Source: Ruminococcus sp. (lineage in GTDB: Bacteria; Bacillota; Clostridia; Oscillospirales; Ruminococcaceae). Taken from it: a stretch of DNA of 64,000 bases. Of the stretch, positions 34,826 through 44,153 are shown piece by piece; positions within the stretch are counted from its first letter, which is position 1, and the number at the start of each line of letters is the position of its first letter. Where the stretch lies: positions 1-64,000 of the forward strand of contig JAILFN010000123.1 of assembly GCA_024697545.1 (NCBI GenBank), read 5' to 3'. The notes under the pieces are model-generated. The model was not told the origin of the DNA. It ran no database searches and saw only the letters and a program-made list of their open reading frames with translations. The translations under genes were made by a program, and so were the position numbers.

Positions 34826-35848
34826 ATGCTTGACAATTTGCCTATACCAAAACTGTTTGCAGCGGTATTCGCCTTTTTCTTTATTTCTGTCCAGATAAAA
34901 CAACTGATCCAGGTCGCGTACAGCCTCCTGGCCGCTGAATTTTTCTGCATGAAATGCGAAACAATATCACTGTTCGGTCTGCTTCTTACCAAACATGATG
35001 GCGGATGGGAATACACACGGGGAAAGCCTTCTCTTCTCTGCAATGTAAAAATAACAGCAGACTTAGATATTGTCAGGCAAAAAAATGCTAAGGAACTGGA
35101 GCAGAAGGAAAAGCTTTTCAGCATTTTACAAAAAGTCGTTTTGGCGATGATCAGCGGACTACTGGTGTTCTTATTCCGCGATTTTATGCTGAGTGGGCTT
35201 ACTCTCAAAAGCAGCATACTTGAAGTGTTCGCTGCATATCTCGCCATTGCCATGTGCTTTCATACATTCAGCAGCGTTCTGATACACATATATACATATC
35301 AGGTCGCAATGAAAAGGCTCGGCGGTGTTACGCAGAATTATATCAACCGGATCAGGGCAGGCGAAGACTTTAGCAGCTTTGACATGAAGCCTGTCGATCA
35401 GCTGGGCTTCAAGAACGCGACTAAATGGGAAAGGCTGATATACAACGGTGTCTATGCGGAGTATCTTCTCGCCACAGACAACACAGACCTGCTCTATCCG
35501 ATCGCAAATGAACTTACAGCACTGCTTTCCGACGAGGAATTTATCCTTCAGGAAACTCCGGCATACTATTTCTTGATATTCTGGTATTCCCGCTACGACC
35601 TAGACCCGCAGCTTGCAAAGCTTTTTCTTGACAAGTGCATTTCTACGATCAGCGCAGACAAGGATTCAAACGGCAAACGAGTGCTTGCATACTACGCATT
35701 CGGTATAGAACGGGATTTCGCTAAGGCAAGGAAGTACCTGAACGAAGCTTTTGAAGCGATCAACAGATTCAGCTGCGGTGCAGAAAGGGACCTCGAGAAA
35801 AAGCTGCTCTGGGAACTGAATGATTTCCTTAAAGAAAAAGGATTCTGA
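34826..35848 (+). CDS. Multi-pass membrane protein, unknown
   Basis: A 340-residue protein of no family I recognise. Hydrophobic segments occur at about 10-40, 108-130 and 135-160. The remaining C-terminal 180 residues are soluble, mostly helical, and have a tetratricopeptide-like feel (ERDFAKARKYLNEAFEAIN near the end). It starts 12 bases after the HD gene and may be in the same transcript. There is no catalytic motif. Confidence 0.7.
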   Translation: MLDNLPIPKLFAAVFAFFFISVQIKQLIQVAYSLLAAEFFCMKCETISLFGLLLTKHDGGWEYTRGKPSLLCNVKITADLDIVRQKNAKELEQKEKLFSILQKVVLAMISGLLVFLFRDFMLSGLTLKSSILEVFAAYLAIAMCFHTFSSVLIHIYTYQVAMKRLGGVTQNYINRIRAGEDFSSFDMKPVDQLGFKNATKWERLIYNGVYAEYLLATDNTDLLYPIANELTALLSDEEFILQETPAYYFLIFWYSRYDLDPQLAKLFLDKCISTISADKDSNGKRVLAYYAFGIERDFAKARKYLNEAFEAINRFSCGAERDLEKKLLWELNDFLKEKGF

Positions 35849-35886
35849 ACCTATATAAAAAATCTATTAAACAGGAGTGATCACAA

Positions 35887-38205
35887 ATGGACATTGAAGC
35901 TATCTTGAAAAACCTTACACTTGAAGAAAAAGCAGGGCTCTGCTCGGGTGCGGATTTCTGGCACACCAAAGCAGTAGAACGCATGGAAATACCGCAGATA
36001 ATGGTATCCGACGGTCCTCACGGACTTCGTAAAATGGAGGACAATGCAGAGAACCCAAATCAAGCGATAAAGGCTGTCTGCTTCCCCTCTGCCTGTGCTA
36101 CCGCCTGCTCCTTTGACAGAGAGCTGCTGGGAGAGATGGGCAAAGCGCTTGGCGAAGAATGTCAGGCTGAAAACCTCGCTGTACTTCTGGGACCCGGCTG
36201 CAACATCAAGCGTTCTCCTCTTTGCGGAAGAAATTTTGAATACTTCTCGGAAGATCCCTACCTTGCATCTCAGATGGCTATCTCCCACATAAAGGGCGTG
36301 CAGAGCAAGGGCGTAGGCACATCACTCAAGCATTTTGCGGCAAACAATCAGGAAAACCGCCGCATGAGCGTTTCCGCCGAGATCGACGAGCGCACGCTTC
36401 ACGAGATATACCTCGCCGCATTTGAGCCTGTTATAAAGGAGGCAAAACCGCGCACTGTCATGTGCTCCTACAACAAGATAAACGGCGAATATTCATCGCA
36501 GAACAAAATGCTTCTCACCGATATCCTCAGAGACAAATGGGGATACGATGGACTTGTTGTCAGTGACTGGGGCGCTGTTGACGACAGAGCAAAGGGCATA
36601 AAGGCAGGACTTGACCTTGAAATGCCCGGCAGCATGGGCAAAAACGATCAGGCGATCATTCGTGCTGTTGAGGACGGTTCGCTCTCAATGGACGAGCTTG
36701 ATGCCTGCGTCAGAAGGATACTCAAGCTTATAGACATAAGCATCGAAAACCGCACCGAGACTGTATGGGATAAAGAACGCCACCACAAGCTTGCAAAAAA
36801 GATCGCTGTTCAGTCAGCTGTACTTCTTAAAAACGAGAAGAATATACTCCCTCTCTTCCCCGAGCAGAAGATCGCATTCATCGGTGCATTTGCCGAGAAA
36901 CCGAGATATCAGGGCGGTGGAAGCTCTCATATAAATTCCTTCAAGACGGTGTCAGCGCTTGAAGCTGTAAAGGAGATCACTGACGTTACCTATGCACGCG
37001 GCTTTGATCTTGATAAGGACGAGATAGATCCCGAGCTTGAAGAAGAAGCGATCGCTGCGGCTATGGCTGCCGATGTTGTCGTTGTGTTCGCGGGTCTGCC
37101 CGAGGCTTTTGAATCGGAAGGCTATGACAGAAAGCATATGCAGCTGCCTGATTGTCAGCTCGACCTTATCGACAAGCTTGCAAAGGTCAACAGACATATC
37201 GTTGTAGTGCTTCACAACGGCTCTCCCGTTGAATTGCCTTTTGCAGAAGAGGGCGAAGGGATAAACACCGTTCAGGGTATACTCGAAATGTATCTCGGCG
37301 GACAGGCTGTCGGAGAAGCTACCGTTGACCTGCTTTTCGGCAAGGCGAATCCCTGCGGCAAGCTCGCCGAGACCTTCCCGCTCAGGCTTGAAGACAACCC
37401 CTCATACCTGAACTTCCCCGGAGAAGGCGACAGAGTTCGCTACGCCGAGGGCATATTCGTAGGCTACAGATACTACGACAAGAAGAATATGGAAGTCCGC
37501 TATCCCTTCGGCTACGGACTCAGCTATACGACATTTGAATACTCCGACATAAAGGTATCGGCTTACGAGCTTTCCGATAAAAAGCCTTTCACTGTTGAGT
37601 GTACCATCACCAACACGGGCGACAGGGACGGCGCAGAGATCGTTCAGCTTTACATCGAGCCGCTCACGCCTACCGTTATCAGACCGATAAAGGAACTCAA
37701 GGGCTTTGAGAAGGTGTTCCTCAAAGCAGGCGAGAGCCGCAAGATAGTCTTCAGACTCGACAAGAGCGCATTCTCTTACTACTCCGACATTCTTCACGAC
37801 TGGCTGGCTGAAAGCGGTGAGTACAACATCCTCATCGGCGAAAGCTCACAGTCCATCTGCCTTGAAGATCAGGTTCATTTCAACAGCTCTGTCAAGATCC
37901 CCGTCAGATTCACACTTGACAACCCAGGCGGCGATATCAAGAAGATCGAGGAAGGCTTCGCGATATTCAAGGATATGCTTTCGGATGTCGCTGCGACTAC
38001 AAACGGCGGAGCCGATCAGATGGGTGACGCAGGTGCTCTTATGGCACTTGCAGTTGCTGAGGATCTGCCGCTTCACGCAATGATAAGCTTCACCGACAAC
38101 CCAGACATTACTCGCGAGCGTCTGCAAATGATGATAGATCAGCTAAATGCGCGTATGCTGGAACTGGACATTGAGGAAGCCAAAAAGCATTCGGAAAACA
38201 ACTGA
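35887..38205 (+). CDS. Glycoside hydrolase family 3 beta-glucosidase, cytoplasmic
   Basis: A 772-residue enzyme without a signal peptide, so it acts on imported cello-oligosaccharides or other beta-glucosides. The N-terminal barrel has SDGPHGLRKM, GPGCNIKRSP, GRNFEYFSEDP, KHFAANNQE and the nucleophile Asp227 in VVSDWGA. The second domain has KNEKNILPL and the ESEGYDR motif (409-415), which supplies the acid/base Glu. A fibronectin-III-like domain (about 545-650) follows, then a roughly 100-residue helical tail beyond the usual end of GH3 proteins. ACAGGAGTGATCACAA precedes the ATG. It is the natural partner of the GH5 lipoprotein at 4410, though it is 30 kb away. Confidence 0.92.
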   Translation: MDIEAILKNLTLEEKAGLCSGADFWHTKAVERMEIPQIMVSDGPHGLRKMEDNAENPNQAIKAVCFPSACATACSFDRELLGEMGKALGEECQAENLAVLLGPGCNIKRSPLCGRNFEYFSEDPYLASQMAISHIKGVQSKGVGTSLKHFAANNQENRRMSVSAEIDERTLHEIYLAAFEPVIKEAKPRTVMCSYNKINGEYSSQNKMLLTDILRDKWGYDGLVVSDWGAVDDRAKGIKAGLDLEMPGSMGKNDQAIIRAVEDGSLSMDELDACVRRILKLIDISIENRTETVWDKERHHKLAKKIAVQSAVLLKNEKNILPLFPEQKIAFIGAFAEKPRYQGGGSSHINSFKTVSALEAVKEITDVTYARGFDLDKDEIDPELEEEAIAAAMAADVVVVFAGLPEAFESEGYDRKHMQLPDCQLDLIDKLAKVNRHIVVVLHNGSPVELPFAEEGEGINTVQGILEMYLGGQAVGEATVDLLFGKANPCGKLAETFPLRLEDNPSYLNFPGEGDRVRYAEGIFVGYRYYDKKNMEVRYPFGYGLSYTTFEYSDIKVSAYELSDKKPFTVECTITNTGDRDGAEIVQLYIEPLTPTVIRPIKELKGFEKVFLKAGESRKIVFRLDKSAFSYYSDILHDWLAESGEYNILIGESSQSICLEDQVHFNSSVKIPVRFTLDNPGGDIKKIEEGFAIFKDMLSDVAATTNGGADQMGDAGALMALAVAEDLPLHAMISFTDNPDITRERLQMMIDQLNARMLELDIEEAKKHSENN

Positions 38206-38210
38206 TAAGT

Positions 38211-38250
38211 TACCCCCCGAGAGCGGTTATATGCTTTCGGGGGTATTTTT
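38211..38250 (+). terminator. Terminator after the GH3 gene
   Basis: TACCCCCCGA pairs with TCGGGGGTA (one bulged C), followed by TTTTT. Confidence 0.85.
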
Positions 38251-38308
38251 ATGCAAAAAATGAGCTGACGCACAAGCGACAGCCCATCTTACTTCTTATA
38301 ATACAAGA

Positions 38309-39565
38309 TCATTCGTATCTCAGTGCGTCGATAGGATTAAGTCTTGCCGCCTTTATGGAGGGGATCAGACCGAATACTATTCCGACTACCATAGAGAACA
38401 CGACCGATACTATGATCGCTGGGGTAGAGATTGCGACGGGCACTTCTGCCATTTTCGAGACCATCTTCGCCAAGCCTATTCCCGCGCCCACGCCTATAAC
38501 GCCGCCGATGCTCGTAAGCACCGCAGCCTCGGTCAGGAACTGCATGAGTATCCTTCCGCGGCGGGCGCCGAGAGCCTTTTTCAGACCGATCTCACGGGTA
38601 CGCTCGGTAACGGACACCAGCATGATATTCATAACGCCGATACCGCCGACGAGAAGCGATATGCTCGCGATCCAGATCAGCATATTGTTGGTAGATTTAC
38701 TAAGATCCTGCATCTGCTGAGCCTGTTCAAGAAGATTCTCAGCCTTATAGGAAATGTTCGATTTCTCGCCAACCGTAAGCGCTTCATTGAGCGTTTCGGC
38801 GGTGATCTTTCCCGCGTTGGTCATGGCATCGGTGTTGACCGCCTTTGCTATGACATTCTGCGGTTCATCATATCTGAAAAGTACAGGCCATACCTCGGAG
38901 GGAACGAATATGGTACCCGACTCTTCCTGAAAATATGTCCAGTAATCCTCAATGGAATTGATGACAGGTTCAAACTCTGTCGTTTTGACCGATACACCGA
39001 TCACGGTAAACGGCTGACCATTGATATCAATGGTAGCTCCTATCGGATCCTCATCGCCAAAAAGTGAAGATACAATGGTGTCATCAATGATGCACACCTT
39101 GCTCTGTCCCTTGTAATCAAACGGAGAGAAGCCCTTGCCTTTTTTGATCTGAAGTCCTGTGGTATGGAAATAATCCTCATCTATACCGATAAGAGATGCG
39201 GACTCGATCATCTTGTTGCCGTAATAAATGCTGTCCATATAAGAACGCTTGCGGTAGAAGGCACAGCATTCGACCTCTTCGATATCGTTTATCTTGTCCT
39301 TTATCTTCTGTGAAACTACGGGAACTCCGTCGGGTACAGGCTGCCAATCGAACATCATTTCTTCATCGCCCTGTACCAGCCTTACATTTACCGTGTTATT
39401 TCCGGAACCGATGAGGTTATTCTTTATCTGCTCGTTAGTACCCTTGATGGTCGAAACTATCGCAATGATAGCCGCAATGCCGATTATGATTCCGAGCATG
39501 GTCAGAAACGAGCGTATCTTATGAGAGAAGATACCCTGAAACGAAAGTCTAATATTTTCTATCAT
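38309..39565 (-). CDS. MacB-like ABC transporter permease
   Basis: A 418-residue FtsX/MacB permease. One membrane helix near residues 18-40 precedes a large extracytoplasmic domain (about 45-285). Three C-terminal helices follow, with the coupling segment TREIGLKKALGARRGRIL that contacts the ATPase. The start is ATG at 39565 after GGGGGG; the open frame extends 24 bases further up. It is last in a four-gene operon: adaptor, ATPase, adaptor, permease. Such tripartite systems export peptides, antibiotics or toxins; the cargo is unknown. Confidence 0.9.
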   Translation of the reverse strand: MIENIRLSFQGIFSHKIRSFLTMLGIIIGIAAIIAIVSTIKGTNEQIKNNLIGSGNNTVNVRLVQGDEEMMFDWQPVPDGVPVVSQKIKDKINDIEEVECCAFYRKRSYMDSIYYGNKMIESASLIGIDEDYFHTTGLQIKKGKGFSPFDYKGQSKVCIIDDTIVSSLFGDEDPIGATIDINGQPFTVIGVSVKTTEFEPVINSIEDYWTYFQEESGTIFVPSEVWPVLFRYDEPQNVIAKAVNTDAMTNAGKITAETLNEALTVGEKSNISYKAENLLEQAQQMQDLSKSTNNMLIWIASISLLVGGIGVMNIMLVSVTERTREIGLKKALGARRGRILMQFLTEAAVLTSIGGVIGVGAGIGLAKMVSKMAEVPVAISTPAIIVSVVFSMVVGIVFGLIPSIKAARLNPIDALRYE

Positions 39566-39578
39566 GATACCGCCCCCC

Positions 39579-41624
39579 TTACCAATCAACTTCGTCAGAG
39601 ACCTTGGTCTTGACTCCGACCTTTACGTCTTTACCATAGGGGAAGCAGAGCTTATCTTCATCATCGACCCCGCCCAGTATCTCGATATAAGATCCCCAAA
39701 GGGTCTTTCCTGTCTGTATCGTCTTCTTGACGAGCTTGCCGTCCTTGTCAGCCTTCATGACATAATAGCCGTTGCCTTCCTTGCGGCAAAACTCGATCGG
39801 CAGATACCAGCTCGAGGATTCGTCTTCTTGCTGTTCATCATCCTGCGGCATATTCACATCTATCCATGTGCCTACCGAAAGGCTGTTCTTGCCGATGACA
39901 TCGGCTGTAACGATATAGGTACTGCTGTTGGGATTTGAAGCGTAATCCTGAGAATAATAGGAAGCAGGCTGCTCCTTGACGCCTGTTACAACAGCGGTTA
40001 TCGACTCACCTGTCTCATATGACATTCCCGTGACCTCAGTGCCTTCGGGGAATTTTGAAAGATTCAGCTCACTGACACTGATATCAAGGCTGACACCTGC
40101 ACTTCCCTGAACGATCAGATATGCCGATTCGTTCTCATCGTCATAGTAATCGCCGAAGTCTTCGCCATCATCGTAATCATCGCCGTAATCGTAGTCAGAT
40201 CCGTCGTCGTAATCATCGCCGTAATCGGAATAGTCTTCCTCTTCGTCGAGATATTCTTCGCCGTCGTCAAGGTCTTCATCATAATCGACGTTTTCAAAGA
40301 TATTGACTATCGGCTGACGATAAGCCATATCCTCAAACATCTCCTCTTCCGCGAATTCCTCGTCTTCGAGTTCCTCGCCCTCTTCGATCTCAGGCTCAAA
40401 CCTTTCATCGCCGACCTTCATAACGATACCGTCGATATCCGCGACCTCAACTCCCGAATCCTTTTTCTTCTTGCTGTTTTTGTATTCAAGCCTTGCCATA
40501 CGGATATCGAGCTTCTTTTTCTTGATATCCATTTCCTTTTCCTTGACCTTTATGGCAAGCTCGGCACGGGTATACTGATAGTTTTCGCTGTCTTCTTCCT
40601 CGTCGTCAGCATCGTCATAATCATCGTAGTCATCGTAATCGTCGTAGTCTTCGTAGTCTTCGTAATCCTCGTAATCTTCGTCTTCAAACTCTTCATCGTC
40701 GGGAATGCTGTCATCGGTCTCTTCGTCCTCATAGGAATCTTCCGGTTCGCTGTCGTCAACGGGAGTATAGATATAGAAAACAGCGCCGGAGGTATTAGAG
40801 CCGTCATAAAGCACCTTATCCTCCTGAACGGAAACCCCGTCGCCGACGCACCAAGCGACATTTGAAAGCTTGCTGTTAGCCGAAAAATCCAAGTCCCAGC
40901 AGTAGCGCAGCTTCAGATCGGCATCATATACATTAATAACGATATGACGTTTAAGATACAAAGCCTTACCCATAAACCGCTGTTCTACCTGAGTGTTGGC
41001 TGTGCAGGCAAATTCATACACCCCATCGTTCAGTGTATAACCGATCTCGGGATCGGAAAGCACAGACAAAGGCTCAACATCGGGTACATCGGGAACGGAT
41101 TCATCGGGAACGGACGATTCGTCGGACTCAGAACTATCATCTTCATACGGTTCTTCATCATCGGGATAATAAGGATCGGGATCGTAATCGTAATTCGGGT
41201 TCTCGCGTGGCTTCATTTCGGAAGGAAGAGTTTTCTTCAGCTTGTCAAGCTCTTTTTCAAGCTTTACAAGCTCCTGCTTCAGAACGTTTATACGATTCTT
41301 TTTCTGCTGGACTTCCAGCTCCGCGACCGTGGTATCGTATACCAGCAGCACGTCGCCTTTCTTAACTGCCTGACCAGGCTCTACCTTGACCTCTTTTATA
41401 AGTCCTTCGGTAGATACGTTTACTCTCTGTACATTGCCCGAGGTAACTTCTGCGCCCATAGTGGTCTCTTCTTCGCTATACCAGTCCTCCTCCTTGAGAA
41501 GGCTGACTGAATATACATCGACCACGCGCTTTGCGTCCTTGCGCTTCTGGTATTCCTTGTATCCGCCAAAGCTTCCGCCTGCAACAAGTGCGAGACAGAG
41601 AAGAGTGATTATTACCTTTTTCAC
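39579..41624 (-). CDS. HlyD/MacA-like adaptor with giant acidic low-complexity inserts (adaptor 2)
   Basis: A 681-residue membrane-fusion protein. An N-terminal signal anchor (about 4-20) leads to a half lipoyl motif (GLIKEVKVEPGQAVKKGD) and a helix. There are three long Asp/Glu/Tyr tracts (about 143-185, 275-350, 413-510), the middle one being a tandem DY-DD-type repeat. Between the first two lies a globular beta-rich insert (about 186-273) with two Cys and Trp. A helix and the second lipoyl half (DIDGIVMKVGDE) complete the adaptor core, followed by a beta barrel and a final domain (KTIQTGKTLWGSYIEILGG). Normal MacA proteins are near 370-400 residues. It overlaps the ATPase gene at ATGA. Confidence 0.85.
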   Translation of the reverse strand: MKKVIITLLCLALVAGGSFGGYKEYQKRKDAKRVVDVYSVSLLKEEDWYSEEETTMGAEVTSGNVQRVNVSTEGLIKEVKVEPGQAVKKGDVLLVYDTTVAELEVQQKKNRINVLKQELVKLEKELDKLKKTLPSEMKPRENPNYDYDPDPYYPDDEEPYEDDSSESDESSVPDESVPDVPDVEPLSVLSDPEIGYTLNDGVYEFACTANTQVEQRFMGKALYLKRHIVINVYDADLKLRYCWDLDFSANSKLSNVAWCVGDGVSVQEDKVLYDGSNTSGAVFYIYTPVDDSEPEDSYEDEETDDSIPDDEEFEDEDYEDYEDYEDYDDYDDYDDYDDADDEEEDSENYQYTRAELAIKVKEKEMDIKKKKLDIRMARLEYKNSKKKKDSGVEVADIDGIVMKVGDERFEPEIEEGEELEDEEFAEEEMFEDMAYRQPIVNIFENVDYDEDLDDGEEYLDEEEDYSDYGDDYDDGSDYDYGDDYDDGEDFGDYYDDENESAYLIVQGSAGVSLDISVSELNLSKFPEGTEVTGMSYETGESITAVVTGVKEQPASYYSQDYASNPNSSTYIVTADVIGKNSLSVGTWIDVNMPQDDEQQEDESSSWYLPIEFCRKEGNGYYVMKADKDGKLVKKTIQTGKTLWGSYIEILGGVDDEDKLCFPYGKDVKVGVKTKVSDEVDW

Positions 41625-42313
41625 AGCGACTCCCCCTCTCTGGCGAAAAGCTCGCCGTCAAGGATATATACCACACGCTTGGCACGGTCTGCTATATCCT
41701 GAGCATGAGTTATCATCACAACGGTAACGCCCTCATCGTTGAGTTCTGAGAAAAGCTGCATCACCTGCTCGCCCGACTTGGAGTCAAGAGCGCCTGTAGG
41801 TTCGTCTGCAAGCAGCAGACGGGGCTTGTTCACTATAGCCCTTGCGATGGCAACGCGCTGCTTCTGACCGCCTGAAAGCTGCGTCGGCTTGAAGAGCATC
41901 CTGTCCTCAAGACCCACTCTTGTGAGAGCTTCCTTGGCTCTGCGCCTGCGCTCGCTCCTGCGTACTCCCGCATAAAGAAGAGGGAGCTCGACGTTTTCGA
42001 GAGCGGTGGAACGCGGCATAAGATTGAAATTCTGGAAGACAAAGCCTATCTTCTCATTTCTGATGATAGACAGCTGCTTGTCGCGGCATTTTGAAACATC
42101 AACGCCGTCAAATATAAATTCGCCCGATGTTTGTTTATCGAGACAACCGATTATGTTCATCATTGTGGATTTTCCCGAGCCCGAGGGTCCCATTATAGCC
42201 ACATACTCACCGTCGGAAACGGTGAAACTAATGTTCTTTAACACGGGAACAGAGAGCTTGTCAAGCTTATAGTCTTTATCCACATTTTTAAGCTGCAATA
42301 CTATATCCGACAT
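41621..42313 (-). CDS. MacB-like ABC transporter ATP-binding protein
   Basis: A 230-residue ATPase of the LolD/MacB group. Walker A GPSGSGKST, the Q-loop FQNFNLMPR, signature LSGGQKQRVAIARAI, Walker B LLLADEPTGALDS and the switch His in ITHAQD are all intact. It powers the permease encoded two genes downstream. Adaptor 1 is encoded 12 bases upstream, and the downstream gene (adaptor 2) overlaps by four bases, so all four components are translationally linked or nearly so. Confidence 0.95.
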   Translation of the reverse strand: MSDIVLQLKNVDKDYKLDKLSVPVLKNISFTVSDGEYVAIMGPSGSGKSTMMNIIGCLDKQTSGEFIFDGVDVSKCRDKQLSIIRNEKIGFVFQNFNLMPRSTALENVELPLLYAGVRRSERRRRAKEALTRVGLEDRMLFKPTQLSGGQKQRVAIARAIVNKPRLLLADEPTGALDSKSGEQVMQLFSELNDEGVTVVMITHAQDIADRAKRVVYILDGELFAREGESL

Positions 42314-42325
42314 ACCCTCACCGCC

Positions 42326-43726
42326 TTAGTCTTCTTCACCGATAACATCGGCGGGTTCTTCAAAGTCTTCATCGTCTGCGAATTCTTCATCTTCTTCGAG
42401 GTCTTCATCTTCAAAGTCCTCTTCGTCAAACTCATAATCTTCCTCGCCGAGGTATTCGTCCTCAGGTTCACCTTCATCTTCGGCATCTTCACTGCTCTTC
42501 TTGGGAACGGTAGCCTTTTCCTCGTCCTTGGTGACCTTCATGCCTTCCTCGTATTCCTTATCGGGATATGCGATCAGATCCTTCTTGTCAAGACCCTTGA
42601 GGATCTCAACATCGCCCATTTCATCATCCTTCTTACCGAGCTTGACCTCACGCTTTTCTATCTTATCCTTATCGTTGGCAGCCCACACATAGCTCTTGCC
42701 GTCCTCTTCAAAGACAAAATCGCTGTAAAGCCATATGCCCTTCTTCTCGACACCCGAATCGACCATGCCCATATCGGGTTCAACGATAAGATGCTGACCA
42801 AGCATAAGCCCGTCAAAGCTTTCGGGAAGGATATAGAAGGAATACTTCGACGTTACAGCCGAGCTGTCTTCCTCCATCTCGTCGTACATACCGCTTTCAG
42901 AGGCAGGCTGAGGCGTGGTCTCGATACTGCTGACAGTACCCGACCAAGTAACATTATTGTCGATCCTGGAACGCAGGATAACGGGCATATCGGCGTATAC
43001 CATGTTTATCATCTGCTCGTTAACGCTTGCCCTGATCTGAAGATCATCGCCCTTTGAAAGGCTGACGGCAATATTTTCACTGGAATTGCCTTCCTCTCCG
43101 TAAGGATCGTAGGACGAACCACCGTCAGGATCCTTGATGCTCTTGACAATACCGTCGATAGGCGAATAAACGTCTGCATTCTTTATCGACTCTTTGAGCT
43201 TTTTATTAGCCTGCTTCTTGGTCTTGATATCATACTCTGACTTTGCGATATCGCTCTGGAGCGAAAGGATACGCATAGTAAGTTCGACTTGATCGTCCTG
43301 TTTGGCAGTTTTCTTTTCCTTTTCAAGCTGTTCGATCTCGAGCTTGTTGGTCTCGGTCTCATTTTCCATACGTTCGACTTCTATCTTAGCCTGCTCGTAC
43401 TGGAGCTGCATAGCTTCGACATCGTATGTAAAGAGCTTATCGCCCTCCTTGACCTCATCACCGACCTCCACATAAAATTCCGAGATCGTTTTGTTGACAT
43501 CATATTTTACGTCCTCTGTTTTCTGCATCTCAACAACTCCGCTGAATTTGCTTCCCGTAAGGGAAAGACCCTCGGCGGTATTGAGTGAGCTTACCGTCTG
43601 AACGTATACCGTACCTTTCTTTGCTATGTTATCTCTCTTTTTCCACAGCATAAATCCGGTAACGCCGACTGCACCGACAACAGCAACAGATATGACTGTT
43701 GTCACGATCTTTCTAGCGTTTGCCAT
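42326..43726 (-). CDS. HlyD/MacA-like adaptor with acidic C-terminal tail (adaptor 1)
   Basis: A 466-residue membrane-fusion protein. An N-terminal membrane anchor (about 6-27), a lipoyl half (ISEFYVEVGDEVKEGDKL), a long Glu/Lys coiled-coil hairpin (about 105-180), a second lipoyl half (ADVYSPIDGIVKSI) and a beta barrel follow the MacA/YknX plan. The last 65 residues are almost all Glu and Asp. The start is ATG at 43726, set by GAGGAGGAG ten bases upstream; the open frame continues much further up without a ribosome site. It is the first gene of the export operon. Confidence 0.88.
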   Translation of the reverse strand: MANARKIVTTVISVAVVGAVGVTGFMLWKKRDNIAKKGTVYVQTVSSLNTAEGLSLTGSKFSGVVEMQKTEDVKYDVNKTISEFYVEVGDEVKEGDKLFTYDVEAMQLQYEQAKIEVERMENETETNKLEIEQLEKEKKTAKQDDQVELTMRILSLQSDIAKSEYDIKTKKQANKKLKESIKNADVYSPIDGIVKSIKDPDGGSSYDPYGEEGNSSENIAVSLSKGDDLQIRASVNEQMINMVYADMPVILRSRIDNNVTWSGTVSSIETTPQPASESGMYDEMEEDSSAVTSKYSFYILPESFDGLMLGQHLIVEPDMGMVDSGVEKKGIWLYSDFVFEEDGKSYVWAANDKDKIEKREVKLGKKDDEMGDVEILKGLDKKDLIAYPDKEYEEGMKVTKDEEKATVPKKSSEDAEDEGEPEDEYLGEEDYEFDEEDFEDEDLEEDEEFADDEDFEEPADVIGEED

Positions 43727-43793
43727 TTTTGTCTCCTCCTCATCATTTTTGACTTTTGTTCTGTAAGCAAAGCCGAAAACTCTGCCAATATAT

Positions 43794-43821
43794 ATTATAT
43801 CACTTCTGAACCGAAAGTCAA
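43794..43821 (-). promoter_or_regulatory. Promoter of the export operon
   Basis: Minus strand TTGACT (43821-43816), a 16-base spacer and TATAAT (43799-43794). Bases 43827-44000, between this and the divergent oadG promoter, are very AT-rich and show no other feature. Confidence 0.72.
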
Positions 43822-44008
43822 TATTTTGAAGTTTATTTTGACAAAATAGACACAATAAAAAATATAGGGATTTAAAGAGAGAATAACTTATACAGAACTA
43901 TGAAGCAAAGATTTTTAAATATAAATGAATTAGTGCAATTGTAATTATTCGGGATAAAAAAATTAAAGTTATTTTATTAAGTTTCTGTTTTTTAGTGCAT
44001 TTTTGGAC

Positions 44009-44037
44009 TTGTATTTTTTTGTAATATGGTGTATAAT
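44009..44037 (+). promoter_or_regulatory. Probable promoter of the oadG-oadB pair
   Basis: TATAAT (44032-44037) with TTGTAT (44009-44014) at 17 bases; the leader to oadG is about 110 bases. Confidence 0.6.
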
Positions 44038-44153
44038 AAATGTTAATTGGTCTTTTCAGATATTAAATGAAACGGCCGAAACACAACAATATGTATTTTA
44101 TGAAGGATGTATTCCAACAGATGGTATACATTCCTGAAAAGGAGAATGATCGT

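Noticed and set aside
40115..40861. Open frames on both strands with Thr, Met, His or Arg repeats across the acidic tracts
   Set aside because: They are shadows of the Asp/Glu/Tyr codon repeats of the adaptor gene; no ribosome sites, and the adaptor frame has domain matches.
43727..44153. N-terminal extensions of adaptor 1 and OadG into the AT-rich spacer
   Set aside because: Both extensions run towards or over promoter boxes and lack ribosome sites; internal ATGs have strong ones.
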